Below are positions 34,391-44,358 of a DNA stretch of 64,000 nucleotides, piece by piece (within the stretch, counting starts at the first letter, position 1; every line of letters starts with the position of its first letter). Position numbers and translations under genes: made by a program. Location: assembly GCF_900104785.1 (NCBI RefSeq), contig NZ_LT629733.1, positions 652,501 through 716,500 on the forward strand, in the 5' to 3' direction. The DNA is from Formosa sp. Hel1_31_208 (GTDB lineage: Bacteria; Bacteroidota; Bacteroidia; Flavobacteriales; Flavobacteriaceae). The notes under the pieces are model-generated. The model saw only the letters and a list, made by a program, of their open reading frames with translations, searched no databases and was not told where the DNA came from.

Positions 34391-35566
34391 ATGAGTTGTA
34401 ACAGTTGCTCAACTGGAAAGGATGGACAACCAAAAGGATGCAAAAACAATGGAACTTGCGGCACAGATAGCTGCAATAAACTTACTGTTTTTGATTGGTT
34501 GGCCAATATGTCTTTACCACAAGGACAAGACCCATTTATAGGTGTTGAGGTTCGTTTTAAAAATGGCCGCAAACTATACTACAAAAATACTGAGAACCTT
34601 ACTTTAAGCATAGGAGATATCGTTGCAACGCAAGCCAATTCTGGTCATGATATTGGGATGGTTACACTTACAGGTGAATTAGTGAGAGTTCAAATGAAGC
34701 GTAAAAAAATTAATATTGATGATGAAGAAAATGTTTTAAAGATTTACCGTAAGGCAAGTCAGAAAGATATTGATATATGGTCAGCCGCTAGAGATAAAGA
34801 AGAGCCAATGAAGGTTAAAGCAAGACAGTTTGCTATAGACCTAAAGCTTAAAATGAAAATTTCTGATATAGAATATCAAGGCGATGCGAGTAAAGCGACA
34901 TTTTATTATACAGCCGAAGAACGTGTAGATTTTAGAGAATTAATTAAAGTATTCGCAAGAGAATTTAGGACACGTATCGAAATGAAACAGGTAGGATTTC
35001 GTCAGGAAGCAGCGCGACTTGGAGGAATTGGTTCCTGTGGTAGAGAATTATGCTGTTCTACTTGGCTAACTGATTTTAGATCGGTGAGTACATCTGCCGC
35101 GCGATATCAGCAATTATCATTGAACCCATTAAAATTGGCAGGTCAATGTGGTAAATTGAAATGCTGTCTCAACTATGAGTTAGACGCCTATTTAGACGCC
35201 TTGAAAGCATTTCCAAAAACTGAAACCAGATTATATACCGAAAAAGGTAAAGCCGTTTGTCAAAAGACAGACATTTTTAAAGGACATATGTGGTACGCTT
35301 ACGAAGGTGAGTGGATGAATTGGCACAAATTAACTACCGATCAAGCCAATGAAATTATTGAAAAAAATAAGCGCAAAGAAACCGTTGCAAGTTTAGAAGA
35401 ATATGCCTCTGAACTTATTGAAGACACTAAAGTAGAGTTTGAAAACGTTGTTGGTCAAGATAGCTTAACTCGTTTTGATAATCCAAAGCGCAATAACAAA
35501 CGTAGAAATAATAAAGGGAAGCAAAGACGTCGTAATAAACCAAATAACAGCAATGCAAAAAAATAA
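34391..35566 (+). CDS. ricT: RicT/YaaT-family PSP1-domain protein
   Basis: 391 residues. The N-terminal region is Cys-rich (SCNSCSTGKDGQPKGCKN). The PSP1 core has FIGVEVRFKNGRKLYY, then ARLGGIGSCGRELCC and LAGQCGKLKCCLNYE, with cysteines as in RicT. From about 365 the tail is an Arg/Lys/Asn-rich low-complexity segment. In Bacillus RicT works with RicA and RicF, binds Fe-S and steers RNase Y; no such partners are seen here. In flavobacteria it is followed by gldH, as here, with a 14-nt overlap. Confidence 0.88.
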   Translation: MSCNSCSTGKDGQPKGCKNNGTCGTDSCNKLTVFDWLANMSLPQGQDPFIGVEVRFKNGRKLYYKNTENLTLSIGDIVATQANSGHDIGMVTLTGELVRVQMKRKKINIDDEENVLKIYRKASQKDIDIWSAARDKEEPMKVKARQFAIDLKLKMKISDIEYQGDASKATFYYTAEERVDFRELIKVFAREFRTRIEMKQVGFRQEAARLGGIGSCGRELCCSTWLTDFRSVSTSAARYQQLSLNPLKLAGQCGKLKCCLNYELDAYLDALKAFPKTETRLYTEKGKAVCQKTDIFKGHMWYAYEGEWMNWHKLTTDQANEIIEKNKRKETVASLEEYASELIEDTKVEFENVVGQDSLTRFDNPKRNNKRRNNKGKQRRRNKPNNSNAKK

Positions 35567-36056
35567 GTGTTGGATCATTTGTTTGCTCATCTTGATTGTC
35601 ACAGTTTCATGCGATACTAATCGTGTATTTGACGAGTACCAATCGGTGCCAGACGAATGGGATAAAGATAATGTTGTTGCTTTTAAAGTCACGCCTCCTG
35701 ATTCAATAAATGCTTATAATTTGTTCGTAAACTTAAGAAATACCGAAGCTTACAAATACAGTAATTTATTCTTAATTGTAGAGCTTAATTATCCAAACGG
35801 AAAAGCGCTAAAGGATACTTTAGAGTATAAGATGGCAAATGCAGATGGGGCGTTTTTAGGTACTGGTTTTTCAGATATCAAAGAGAATAAACTCTGGTAC
35901 AAGGGTTATGATAAACCTTTTGTGTTTAATGAAGCTGGTGAATACACCATCAATATACAACATGCGATGCGTAAAAATGGAAGTGTTGACGGCATTGATA
36001 AATTAGAAGGTATTATCGATGTTGGTTTTAGAATAGAACATTCAGAAACAAATTGA
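35553..36056 (+). CDS. gldH: Gliding motility lipoprotein GldH
   Basis: About 167 residues from ATG 35553, which puts a lipoprotein signal in place: CWIICLLILIVTVSC with lipobox VTVSC. DTNRVFDEYQSVPD is the typical GldH start. The remainder is beta-rich with YNLFVNLRNTEAYKYSNLFL and WYKGYDKPFVFNEAGEYTI. An in-frame upstream start at 35475 would bury the signal peptide and is rejected. GldH is needed for gliding in Flavobacterium johnsoniae. The start lies in the tail of ricT. Confidence 0.9.
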   Translation: MQKNKCWIICLLILIVTVSCDTNRVFDEYQSVPDEWDKDNVVAFKVTPPDSINAYNLFVNLRNTEAYKYSNLFLIVELNYPNGKALKDTLEYKMANADGAFLGTGFSDIKENKLWYKGYDKPFVFNEAGEYTINIQHAMRKNGSVDGIDKLEGIIDVGFRIEHSETN

Positions 36057-36058
36057 TT

Positions 36059-38422
36059 ATGGCAAAGAAAACAATAGCAAAAAAGAAACCTGCCCAAAAA
36101 AAGACTCAAGATTTTTCAAAGTACGTAAGACGCTTTTGGATATTTTTTACCAGTGGCGTAGTCGTGTTTTTCTTTATGTTTTTATTAGCATCTTGGGGTC
36201 TTTTAGGCGAAATGCCAGATCATACTATTCTTGAAAATCCCAAAACGTTCTTAGCTACTGAAATTATTTCCTCAGATGATAAAACATTAGGAAAATTTTA
36301 TTTGGATGATAATAGAACTCCAGTAGATTTCGAAGAATTACCTAAGCATTTGGTAGATGCTCTAGTCGCTACAGAAGATATTAGATACTACGAGCATGCA
36401 GGAATTGATTTTAGAGGAACCCTCAGAGCGATTTCTAAAATGGGAAAAGGAGGTGGTGCCAGCACCATTTCACAACAATTAGCAAAACAGTTATTTACTA
36501 AGCAAGTTTCTTCTAATAAAGTCCAGCGATTGTTTCAAAAGGTAAGAGAATGGGTGATTGCGATTCGTCTAGAACGACAGTACACTAAAAAAGAGATTAT
36601 CGCCATGTATTTTAATATCTATGACTTCGGAAATAATGCCGATGGGATTAGAAGCGCGACGCGTATTTACTTCGGAAAAGAACCTAAAGACCTCAATCTT
36701 AAGGAGTCTGCAATGCTAGTTGGAATGTTTAAAAATTCATCACTTTACAATCCAATACCATCTCGTAATCCTGAAGGAGTAAAAAATAGACGAGATGTGG
36801 TGTTAGCTCAAATGTATAAATACGAGTATATTTCAGAAACAATAAAAGATAGCTTACAGGATACAGAATTAGATTTAAATTTTTCTCCAGAATCACATCG
36901 AGAAGGCACTGCAACGTATTTCAGAGCGTATTTAGATAAATTCATGAAGAACTGGATAAAGAACAATCCAAAACCTGATGGTACAAAATATAACCTATAT
37001 AATGATGGGCTCAAGATTTACACAACCATAGATTCTCGAATGCAAAACTACGCTGAGAAAGCTGTAGCACGTCATATGCCTAGACTTCAGGCAGAATTTG
37101 ACAATCAAAACACACCTAAAAAGAATCCAACTGCTCCGTTCTTAGAATTGGATAAGAGTGAAATTAAAGACCTTTTAAACCGAAACATGTCGCGCTCTGA
37201 ACGATGGAGAGTGATGAAAGCTGCAGGGAAAACTGAAAAAGAAATAAGAGACTCCTTCCAAAAACCAACCCAAATGAGGGTATTTGCTTGGGTTAACGGA
37301 CAACCAAGTGAGATTGACACCATAATGAAACCTATAGATTCGATGCGCTACTATAAATCGTTTCTGCAACCTGGAATGATGTCTATGGATCCCCAAACAG
37401 GCCATGTAAAAGCTTGGGTGGGTGGAATGAATTACAGACATTTTCAATATGATCATGTGAAGTCATCTAAACGTCAAGTAGGATCGACCTTTAAACCATT
37501 TGTGTATGCAACGGCTATAGATCAATTACACTTATCACCTTGCGACACCCTACCTAGACAACAAATTACCATTGAAGCCGATAAGTACGGAAATCCAGAA
37601 CCTTGGACAACTAAAAACTCTGATGGGAAATATGATGGGTTCTTAACCTTAAAGGATGCTCTGGCGAATTCAGTGAACACTATTACGGCGCGTTTAATGG
37701 ATAAAGTTGGTCCGCAGCCAGTTATTGATATGGCGAAAAATTTAGGAGTAGAGTCCGATATACTGCCAGTACCAGCAATCGCCTTAGGAACTGCAGATAT
37801 CAGTGTATATGAAATGGTAGCTGCTTATGCCACTTTTGCTAATAAAGGCGTGTATAATAAACCTGTTATGGTGACGCGTATTGAAGATAAAAATGGAACT
37901 GTTTTATTTCAATTTACACCAGAAACCAAAGATGTATTAAGTGCAGAGGTCGCATATACAACAGTTAATTTGCTGGAAGGTGTTACCCAGTCAGGCTCTG
38001 GTCAACGGTTAAGGCATAGTTGGGCAACTAATGCGCCTGTTTATAAAAAAATTATCACAGGCTACCCTTATGAGTTCGATAAATCTATACCTATAGCAGG
38101 TAAAACAGGAACCACACAAAATCAAAGTGATGGGTGGTTTATGGGCATGGTGCCTAATTTGGTGACGGGTGTTTGGGTAGGTGCTGAAGACAGAGCAGCC
38201 CATTTTTCTGACATCGCCTATGGGCAAGGTGCTTCTATGGCATTACCAATTTGGGGATTATATATGAAAGCTTGTTATGCTGACGAAGCGCTTAATATTT
38301 CAAAATCAGAATTTGAAAAGCCAGAAGAGTTATCTATAGAAGTAGACTGTAGTAAATGGAAAGGTAATGACGAAGAAGGAACTGATGCTATTGACGAGCT
38401 AGAGGGTGTGATTGACTTTTAA
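36059..38422 (+). CDS. Penicillin-binding protein 1A
   Basis: About 787 residues, bifunctional class A PBP. A Lys-rich cytoplasmic tail precedes one membrane helix (about 27-50). The glycosyltransferase 51 domain has ATEDIRYYEHAGIDFRGTLR and GGASTISQQLAKQLF. The transpeptidase has the active serine in STFKPF (SxxK), SVN and KTGTTQNQ. It polymerises and cross-links peptidoglycan. ATG 36059 is chosen over TTG 36053 and lies 2 nt after the gldH stop. A terminator follows. Confidence 0.96.
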   Translation: MAKKTIAKKKPAQKKTQDFSKYVRRFWIFFTSGVVVFFFMFLLASWGLLGEMPDHTILENPKTFLATEIISSDDKTLGKFYLDDNRTPVDFEELPKHLVDALVATEDIRYYEHAGIDFRGTLRAISKMGKGGGASTISQQLAKQLFTKQVSSNKVQRLFQKVREWVIAIRLERQYTKKEIIAMYFNIYDFGNNADGIRSATRIYFGKEPKDLNLKESAMLVGMFKNSSLYNPIPSRNPEGVKNRRDVVLAQMYKYEYISETIKDSLQDTELDLNFSPESHREGTATYFRAYLDKFMKNWIKNNPKPDGTKYNLYNDGLKIYTTIDSRMQNYAEKAVARHMPRLQAEFDNQNTPKKNPTAPFLELDKSEIKDLLNRNMSRSERWRVMKAAGKTEKEIRDSFQKPTQMRVFAWVNGQPSEIDTIMKPIDSMRYYKSFLQPGMMSMDPQTGHVKAWVGGMNYRHFQYDHVKSSKRQVGSTFKPFVYATAIDQLHLSPCDTLPRQQITIEADKYGNPEPWTTKNSDGKYDGFLTLKDALANSVNTITARLMDKVGPQPVIDMAKNLGVESDILPVPAIALGTADISVYEMVAAYATFANKGVYNKPVMVTRIEDKNGTVLFQFTPETKDVLSAEVAYTTVNLLEGVTQSGSGQRLRHSWATNAPVYKKIITGYPYEFDKSIPIAGKTGTTQNQSDGWFMGMVPNLVTGVWVGAEDRAAHFSDIAYGQGASMALPIWGLYMKACYADEALNISKSEFEKPEELSIEVDCSKWKGNDEEGTDAIDELEGVIDF

Positions 38423-38451
38423 TTTGTTCCTTATATTCTAAAAAAAAACAC

Positions 38452-38479
38452 AAGCCATTCACTTTTGAATGGCTTTTTT
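38452..38479 (+). terminator. Terminator of the PBP1A gene
   Basis: AAGCCATTCA (38452-38461) pairs with TGAATGGCTT (38466-38475) around a 4-nt loop, followed by T. It lies 30 nt past the stop. Confidence 0.85.
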
Positions 38480-38513
38480 ATTTCGTAAATTTCCAATGCT
38501 AAATTAAAGACAG

Positions 38514-39215
38514 ATGATTAGTAAAAAAGTAGCAAATGTTCAAGATGCACTTCTAGGTGTTGCAAATAATATGACCTTTATGTTTGGAGGCTTTGGACTT
38601 TCAGGAATACCGGAAAATGCGATAGCGGAACTCGTTAAGTTAGGTGTTAAAGGCCTTAAATGTATTTCTAATAATGCAGGTGTAGACGATTTCGGTTTAG
38701 GCTTATTATTACAAGGAAAACAAATTAATAAAATGACCTCGTCGTATGTTGGAGAAAATGATGAGTTTGAACGGCAGATGTTATCTGGCGAGTTGGAGGT
38801 GGAGTTGATTCCACAGGGAACCCTAGCAGAACGTTGTAGAGCAGCGCAAGCAGGTTTTCCGGCAATTTACACACCTGCTGGTTATGGGACTGAAGTTGCA
38901 GAAGGTAAAGAAACCAGAGCGTTTGACGGTAAAATGTATGTTTTAGAACATGCGTTTAAAGCAGACTTCGCTTTTGTAAAAGCATGGAAAGGGGATGAAG
39001 CAGGAAATTTAATTTTTAAAGGTACTGCTCGTAATTTTAATCCTAATATGTGTGGTGCAGCAAAAATAACTGTAGCTGAAGTTGAAGAACTTGTTCCTGT
39101 TGGAACTCTAGATCCAAATCAAATTCATATTCCTGGAATTTTTGTGAATAGAATCTTTAAAGGTGAACATTACGAAAAACGTATCGAACAAAGAACTGTT
39201 AGACAAAGAGATTAA
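38514..39215 (+). CDS. scoA: Succinyl-CoA:3-ketoacid CoA-transferase subunit A
   Basis: 233 residues. [15 protein letters not shown] and [16 protein letters not shown] are the conserved CoA-transferase family I subunit A blocks; [20 protein letters not shown] follows. With subunit B it swaps CoA between succinyl-CoA and acetoacetate or another 3-oxoacid in ketone or branched-chain breakdown. Subunit B starts 2 nt downstream. Confidence 0.95.
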   Translation: MISKKVANVQDALLGVANNMTFMFGGFGLSGIPENAIAELVKLGVKGLKCISNNAGVDDFGLGLLLQGKQINKMTSSYVGENDEFERQMLSGELEVELIPQGTLAERCRAAQAGFPAIYTPAGYGTEVAEGKETRAFDGKMYVLEHAFKADFAFVKAWKGDEAGNLIFKGTARNFNPNMCGAAKITVAEVEELVPVGTLDPNQIHIPGIFVNRIFKGEHYEKRIEQRTVRQRD

Positions 39216-39217
39216 TT

Positions 39218-39871
39218 ATGTTAGATAAAAACGGAATTGCAAAGCGCATCGCTAAAGAAGTTCAAGATGGTTTCTACGTGAACCTCGGTATTGGAATACC
39301 GACTTTAGTCGCAAACTATGTACGTGAGGACATAGAAGTAGAGTTTCAAAGTGAGAATGGCGTTCTTGGCATGGGGCCTTTCCCCTTTGAAGGAGAAGAG
39401 GACGCAGATATTATCAATGCGGGAAAACAAACAATTACCACATTGCCTGGTGCGAGCTTCTTTGACTCAGCAACTAGTTTTGCTATGATTAGAGGTCAAC
39501 ATGTTGACTTAACCATTCTTGGTGCTATGGAAGTTGCTGAAAATGGAGATATCGCTAACTGGAAAATCCCAGGAAAGATGGTGAAAGGAATGGGTGGCGC
39601 TATGGATTTAGTCGCGAGTGCCGAAAATATCATCGTTGCAATGATGCATACCAATAGAGCAGGAGAGTCCAAATTATTAAAACGTTGTTCTTTACCGTTA
39701 ACAGGGGTTGGATGCGTTAAAAAGGTAGTGACAAATCTAGCGGTTATGGAAATTACCGAAAAAGGATTTAAATTATTAGAACGCGCTCCAGGCGTATCAA
39801 TCCAAGAAATTAAAAATGCTACAGAAGGGACTTTAATTATTGAAGGAGATATCCCAGAAATGAATTTATAA
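39218..39871 (+). CDS. scoB: Succinyl-CoA:3-ketoacid CoA-transferase subunit B
   Basis: 217 residues. The catalytic glutamate is in SENGVLGMGPFP. GFYVNLGIGIPTLVANYV, LGAMEVAENGDIANWKIPGK and GGAMDLVASA are the family blocks. It completes the enzyme with subunit A. A strong terminator follows within 15 nt, so scoAB is a two-gene unit. Confidence 0.96.
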   Translation: MLDKNGIAKRIAKEVQDGFYVNLGIGIPTLVANYVREDIEVEFQSENGVLGMGPFPFEGEEDADIINAGKQTITTLPGASFFDSATSFAMIRGQHVDLTILGAMEVAENGDIANWKIPGKMVKGMGGAMDLVASAENIIVAMMHTNRAGESKLLKRCSLPLTGVGCVKKVVTNLAVMEITEKGFKLLERAPGVSIQEIKNATEGTLIIEGDIPEMNL

Positions 39872-39885
39872 TACGACTACATAGT

Positions 39886-39918
39886 AAAAAAAGCCACTTT
39901 TTAAAGTGGCTTTTTTTT
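39886..39918 (+). terminator. Terminator of scoAB
   Basis: AAAAAAAGCCACTTT (39886-39900) pairs with AAAGTGGCTTTTTTT (39903-39917); in RNA the inner A/T bases will form the loop. It is symmetric, so it can act on both strands. Confidence 0.88.
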
Positions 39919-40100
39919 GTTTTCAAAAAGAAATATAATCCAAAATAAAGTAAGAAAATACTTCAAATATAGCGATAAATGTTAAAATATAATGTATTTC
40001 ATCGATTATTATTGTATTATAACTGGTAAATTGAAAATATGTTACATATTAGCTAAACCAAATCGAAACAAATAAATCTATTATTAATTAACATTTATGA

Positions 40101-40156
40101 TTTGCCCCAAATCTTTCATAAATTTTTAAACGAATGCCTTTTTTTGCCCCAAATCT
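40101..40156. repeat. 14-nt direct repeat, 42 nt apart
   Basis: TTTGCCCCAAATCT occurs at 40101-40114 and 40143-40156. Each copy contains TTTG-CCC-CAAA, a short inverted repeat. The 42-nt period is four DNA turns. No gene starts here. Confidence 0.6.
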
Positions 40157-40175
40157 ACCAAAACCTAAACCTACA

Positions 40176-40200
40176 GAAAACCAGCGCATCGCTGGTTTTC
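40176..40200. terminator. Perfect hairpin downstream of the dipeptide ABC ATPase gene
   Basis: GAAAACCAGCG (40176-40186) pairs perfectly with CGCTGGTTTTC (40190-40200) around CAT. It lies about 57 nt past the minus-strand stop. No T-run follows on the minus strand, so a terminator role is tentative. Confidence 0.45.
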
Positions 40201-40256
40201 AAAACACATTAAGATTGCTCAAAAATATCTTAACCTTAACTAAAAAAATATTCATG

Positions 40257-41948
40257 CTATAATCCTTTTGGAATGGCATGAATAAGTTTTTTAGTGTATT
40301 CTTTTTGCGGATGAGCATAGATGTTATCGGCATCATTCATCTCTTCTATTTCACCTTGATTCATTACGATAAGCTGGTCAGACATGTATTTGACGACAGC
40401 AAGGTCGTGTGATATAAAGATATAGGTAAAACCAAAATTTGCTTTCAATTCATTTAAAAGGTTTAGAACTTGTGCTTGTACTGAAATATCTAATGCTGAT
40501 ACAGATTCATCGCATATAATTAGTTTTGGGTGTAACGCAATAGCTCTAGCAATACCAATTCGTTGACGTTGACCTCCAGAAAACTCGTGCGGATAACGAT
40601 TAAAATAAGAGTCATCTAAACCAACCTTTAGAAGTAAGTCGATTACTCTTGAGCTCCTATCCTTATCAGAGTTTCCAATTCCATGGACTTTCATAGGTTC
40701 CATAATCGCTTTTCCAACAGTAAGTCTCGGATTTAAAGATGCATATGGATCTTGAAATATGATTTGTATGTCTTTTCGTAATTGCCTCATGGCTGTTTTA
40801 GAAAGACTCGTGATATCAATACCGTTATACATAATTGTTCCAGCGGTTGCCTTATCTAATTGTAAAATAGCATTAGAAAGTGTCGATTTTCCACATCCCG
40901 ATTCACCAACTAATCCTAAGGTTTCTCCTTTGTATAATTTGAAGGATACTTGGTTTACAGCCTTAAAGGTTTCAGGTTTTGAGAACCATCCTGATTTTGA
41001 GATAAATTCCTTTTCAAGATTAATGACCTCTAAAAGGGGAGGTGCAGCATATATTCGTTGGTGCTTTTTGTTACGTTCTTCTTTAGTGACGATATCTAGT
41101 TTGGCCGTGTCATTAATAAAATCGTCTATGGTAGGTAATTGTTTGAGCCGTTCATCCATAGATGGTCTGGAATTTATTAGGGCTTTCGTATACAATTCCT
41201 TCGGCGAATTAAAAATCATTTTCACGTCACCTTGCTCGACAATTTTCCCCTTGTACATCACGATGATTCGATCTGCGATTTCAGATACTAATGAGAGGTC
41301 GTGCGAAATAAAAATAATGCTCATTTCCTCTTCTTTTTGGAGCTGCTTCAGTAATTGAATAATCTCTTTTTGGACAGTCACGTCAAGAGCCGTTGTAGGT
41401 TCGTCTGCAATTAAAACCTTAGGTTTACATGCAAGTGCCATTGCAATCATCACACGTTGTTTTTGCCCACCAGATATTTCATGAGGATAAGCTTTATAAA
41501 CGCGTTCAGGGATTGGTAATTTTACTTTTTCAAAAAGAGAAATGGTTTCTGCTTTGGCTTCTTTTAGTTTTAGTTTGGTGTGTTGAAGTAGTATTTCAAG
41601 CACCTGTTGTCCGCAGGTCATAGAGGGGTTTAAAGAACTCATAGGTTCTTGAAATATCATCGCAATGTCATTACCTCTTATCTTTTGAAATGCCTTATTA
41701 TCCAAAGAAGCTAAATCTCTTTGATTGAATAAAATTGTTCCATTTTTAATTTTAGATATGTGTTTTGGGAGTAATCCTAAAATAGCTAAAGAAGATACCG
41801 ACTTACCAGAACCTGATTCACCTACAATACCTAATATTTCATTGGGAAGTAAATGATATGACATATTATGAATGATTTCCTTTTCAGTTCCCTCTGAAAA
41901 AAATGAAATCGACAGGTTGTTTATTTCAAGTAGTTTTGACTTATCCAT
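40257..41948 (-). CDS. Tandem dipeptide/oligopeptide-type ABC ATPase
   Basis: 563 residues with two nucleotide-binding domains in one chain. Domain 1 (about 1-270) has [32 protein letters not shown] and [11 protein letters not shown]. Domain 2 (about 305-563) has [31 protein letters not shown] and [12 protein letters not shown]. The plan equals YejF/GsiA ATPases of peptide importers. No permease or binding-protein gene is adjacent, so it is an orphan that must pair with proteins encoded elsewhere. Confidence 0.94.
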   Translation of the reverse strand: MDKSKLLEINNLSISFFSEGTEKEIIHNMSYHLLPNEILGIVGESGSGKSVSSLAILGLLPKHISKIKNGTILFNQRDLASLDNKAFQKIRGNDIAMIFQEPMSSLNPSMTCGQQVLEILLQHTKLKLKEAKAETISLFEKVKLPIPERVYKAYPHEISGGQKQRVMIAMALACKPKVLIADEPTTALDVTVQKEIIQLLKQLQKEEEMSIIFISHDLSLVSEIADRIIVMYKGKIVEQGDVKMIFNSPKELYTKALINSRPSMDERLKQLPTIDDFINDTAKLDIVTKEERNKKHQRIYAAPPLLEVINLEKEFISKSGWFSKPETFKAVNQVSFKLYKGETLGLVGESGCGKSTLSNAILQLDKATAGTIMYNGIDITSLSKTAMRQLRKDIQIIFQDPYASLNPRLTVGKAIMEPMKVHGIGNSDKDRSSRVIDLLLKVGLDDSYFNRYPHEFSGGQRQRIGIARAIALHPKLIICDESVSALDISVQAQVLNLLNELKANFGFTYIFISHDLAVVKYMSDQLIVMNQGEIEEMNDADNIYAHPQKEYTKKLIHAIPKGL

Positions 41949-41978
41949 AGGTAAATGTAGTCATTTTCCGAATTCAAT

Positions 41979-41995
41979 TTACGGAAAAACCGTAA
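41979..41995 (+). promoter_or_regulatory. Motif copy 1 upstream of the M43 protease
   Basis: TTACGGAAAAACC begins at 41979, 137 nt before the ATG. Here it is part of a palindrome TTACGG-AAAAA-CCGTAA. The same 13-mer lies at the same distance before the next protease gene. Confidence 0.55.
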
Positions 41996-42115
41996 GTAAA
42001 AATTTTCTGACTGCACTTCAACGAAAACGCCTTTGGATTATTTTGACATTAACAAAATTTTAATACTTTCATGATTGAAAATTTAACATTAACACTAACT
42101 TTTTAAACATTTAAC

Positions 42116-44338
42116 ATGAAAAGAACATTTACACTAGCACTATTATGTTTTCTATCCGTTTTTTCTGTTTTCGCTCAAGATCAACTTGACCGAAATTGCG
42201 GAATCATTCAGAATTTAGAATATAGGAAACAGCAAGATCCAGATCTTGAAAAACGAATGCAGCAAATTGAAGCCTTCACTCGAAATAAGATTCAAGAGAT
42301 GTCAGCGAATCGAGTCGATGGTAACATTATTACAATTCCAGTGGTGGTGCATGTCATCTATAGAACCAGTGCAGAAAACATTAGCGTTGCACAAATTCAA
42401 TCACAATTAGATGTTTTAAATGAAGATTTTAGACGGTTAAATTCCGATGCAGATAATACGTGGTCACAAGCGGCAGATATGGAAATTCAGTTCTGTCTAG
42501 CATCTGTTGATGAAAATGGTAATGCTACATCAGGAATTACTAGAAAATCATCAACGAGAACAAGTTGGGGTACCAATGATGCAATGAAAAGCAGCGCTCA
42601 AGGCGGTGTAGACCCATGGAATACTAGCCAGTATTTAAATATGTGGGTTTGTAATATTGGAGGAGGTATTTTGGGTTATGCTCAATTCCCTGGAGGTAGC
42701 GCTGCTACTGATGGTGTCGTGATGGGGCCACAATATTTTGGTAGTTCAGCGAAAGGATCAGGTTTCTATTTATCAGCGCCTTTTGATCTTGGTAGAACAA
42801 CAACTCATGAAGTAGGTCACTTTTTTAACTTACGTCATATTTGGGGAGATTCGAACTGTGGAAATGATTTTGTAGCAGATACACCAACACATCAAACGTC
42901 CAATGGCGGATGTCCGACTGGGCGTGTGTCTTGTGGATCAACAGATATGGTTCAAAACTATATGGATTATACAAATGATTCTTGTATGAACCTATTTACA
43001 CAAGGACAAAAAGATAGGATGCGCGCTGTATTAGCAACAGGTGGATTTAGAAGAAGTTTAGCTCTTTCTGATAAGTGTGGCGGTGGAGCACCATTACCAA
43101 CATGTACGGATGGTATTCAAAATGGAGATGAAACAGGAGTCGATTGTGGCGGTTCTTCATGTGAACCTTGCCAGACAGCATGTAATGATAATGAAGTAAA
43201 CTTATCAATCACTTTTGATAATTACCCAGAAGAAACAGCGTGGACATTATCTAATAGTAATGGACAAACAGTAGCTTCAGGAGGAACCTATGGAAGTCAG
43301 CCAGACGGTTCGACATATACTGAAGATTTATGCTTACCAGATGGATGCTATACATTTACGATTACAGATGCTTATGGTGATGGTATCTGTTGTTCATATG
43401 GAAACGGTTCTTACAGTCTTACAGGAGCATCAGGAGTATTAGCTTCTGGAGGGTCTTTTACAAGTTCTCAAGCTACAGATTTCTGTTTAGGCGGTTCACC
43501 TGCACCAACATGTACAGATGGTGTTCAAAATGGAGATGAAACAGGAGTTGATTGCGGAGGATCTGCATGTGCACCTTGCTCAACACCAGGAACAACTGTC
43601 TTAAGTGAAGGATACTTCGAGTCTGGATGGGATGGATGGTCTGATGGCGGAAGTGACTGCTTTAGATATAGTGGTGCTAATTCTTATGAAGGTAATTATT
43701 CGATTAGAATAAGAGATAACTCTGGTACAGCGTCTGCAATGACATCACCAGTACTAGACTTGACACCATTTGATCAGGTTGAAGTTGAATTCTACTTCTA
43801 TGCAAATAGTATGGAGAATGGTGAAGATTTCTGGTTGCGTTATTACAATGGATCGTCGTATAGTACTGTTGCGACCTATGCAAGAGGAACTAACTTTAAT
43901 AATAATACGTTCTATACTGCAACTGTAACTTTATCTTCATCTCAAGTTAATTTTGCAACGAACTCTAGATTTAGATTTCAGAATGATGCTTCTGGTAACA
44001 ATGACCAAGTTTTTATTGATCAAGTGACTATTAGAGGTGTTAATGGATCTGGAAGAGGAGATAACATTAGAGCTTTGAGCACTTTTAGACCAGAGAATTC
44101 ATTCGAATCAGAAGAGGACTTTGTGATCTATCCTAATCCAGTTAAGGGTAATACGTTATTTGTGAAATTACCTAACAATGCTAATGGTTCATATAGAATT
44201 ATAAATATGTTAGGCCAAACAATAATGAAAGGAGATTCTATTAAAGAGATTAATGTTTCATACCTGAAATCAGGAATGTATTTCATTGAAGTCAATGATG
44301 GAGAAGAACTCATGACAAAACAGTTTATAAAACAATAA
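42116..44338 (+). CDS. Secreted M43-type (cytophagalysin-like) zinc metalloprotease, T9SS cargo
   Basis: 740 residues. Signal peptide to about 20 (SVFSVFAQ). A propeptide precedes the catalytic domain with HEVGHFFNLRH at 231-241 and the Met-turn region VQNYMDYTNDSCMN. Two copies of a Cys-rich CTDGIQNGDETGVDCGG motif (about 330 and 466) flank a proprotein-convertase-like or lectin-like beta segment with YGDGICC. A carbohydrate-binding-type beta domain follows (about 495-645). Residues 667-740 are a type A T9SS sorting domain (VIYPNPVKGN, then MYFIEV and FIKQ). It is probably exported and cut at this domain. Confidence 0.92.
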   Translation: MKRTFTLALLCFLSVFSVFAQDQLDRNCGIIQNLEYRKQQDPDLEKRMQQIEAFTRNKIQEMSANRVDGNIITIPVVVHVIYRTSAENISVAQIQSQLDVLNEDFRRLNSDADNTWSQAADMEIQFCLASVDENGNATSGITRKSSTRTSWGTNDAMKSSAQGGVDPWNTSQYLNMWVCNIGGGILGYAQFPGGSAATDGVVMGPQYFGSSAKGSGFYLSAPFDLGRTTTHEVGHFFNLRHIWGDSNCGNDFVADTPTHQTSNGGCPTGRVSCGSTDMVQNYMDYTNDSCMNLFTQGQKDRMRAVLATGGFRRSLALSDKCGGGAPLPTCTDGIQNGDETGVDCGGSSCEPCQTACNDNEVNLSITFDNYPEETAWTLSNSNGQTVASGGTYGSQPDGSTYTEDLCLPDGCYTFTITDAYGDGICCSYGNGSYSLTGASGVLASGGSFTSSQATDFCLGGSPAPTCTDGVQNGDETGVDCGGSACAPCSTPGTTVLSEGYFESGWDGWSDGGSDCFRYSGANSYEGNYSIRIRDNSGTASAMTSPVLDLTPFDQVEVEFYFYANSMENGEDFWLRYYNGSSYSTVATYARGTNFNNNTFYTATVTLSSSQVNFATNSRFRFQNDASGNNDQVFIDQVTIRGVNGSGRGDNIRALSTFRPENSFESEEDFVIYPNPVKGNTLFVKLPNNANGSYRIINMLGQTIMKGDSIKEINVSYLKSGMYFIEVNDGEELMTKQFIKQ

Positions 44339-44358
44339 GCTGTTTTTATTATAATACT

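Larger units (their letters stand above)
39919..40256. other. Gene-free AT-rich stretch (338 bp) between converging genes
   Basis: No coding region is visible. It holds a 14-nt direct repeat (40101-40114 and 40143-40156) and a perfect hairpin (40176-40200). Most of the rest is A/T runs. Confidence 0.6.

Noticed and set aside
39919..40256. Possible insertion-sequence remnant or attachment site
   Set aside because: There are only two short direct repeats and one hairpin; no transposase remnant or terminal inverted repeats are seen.
40759..41358. 199-codon open frame on the plus strand
   Set aside because: It is fully antisense to the two-domain ABC ATPase, whose motifs are intact; the peptide has no recognisable domain.
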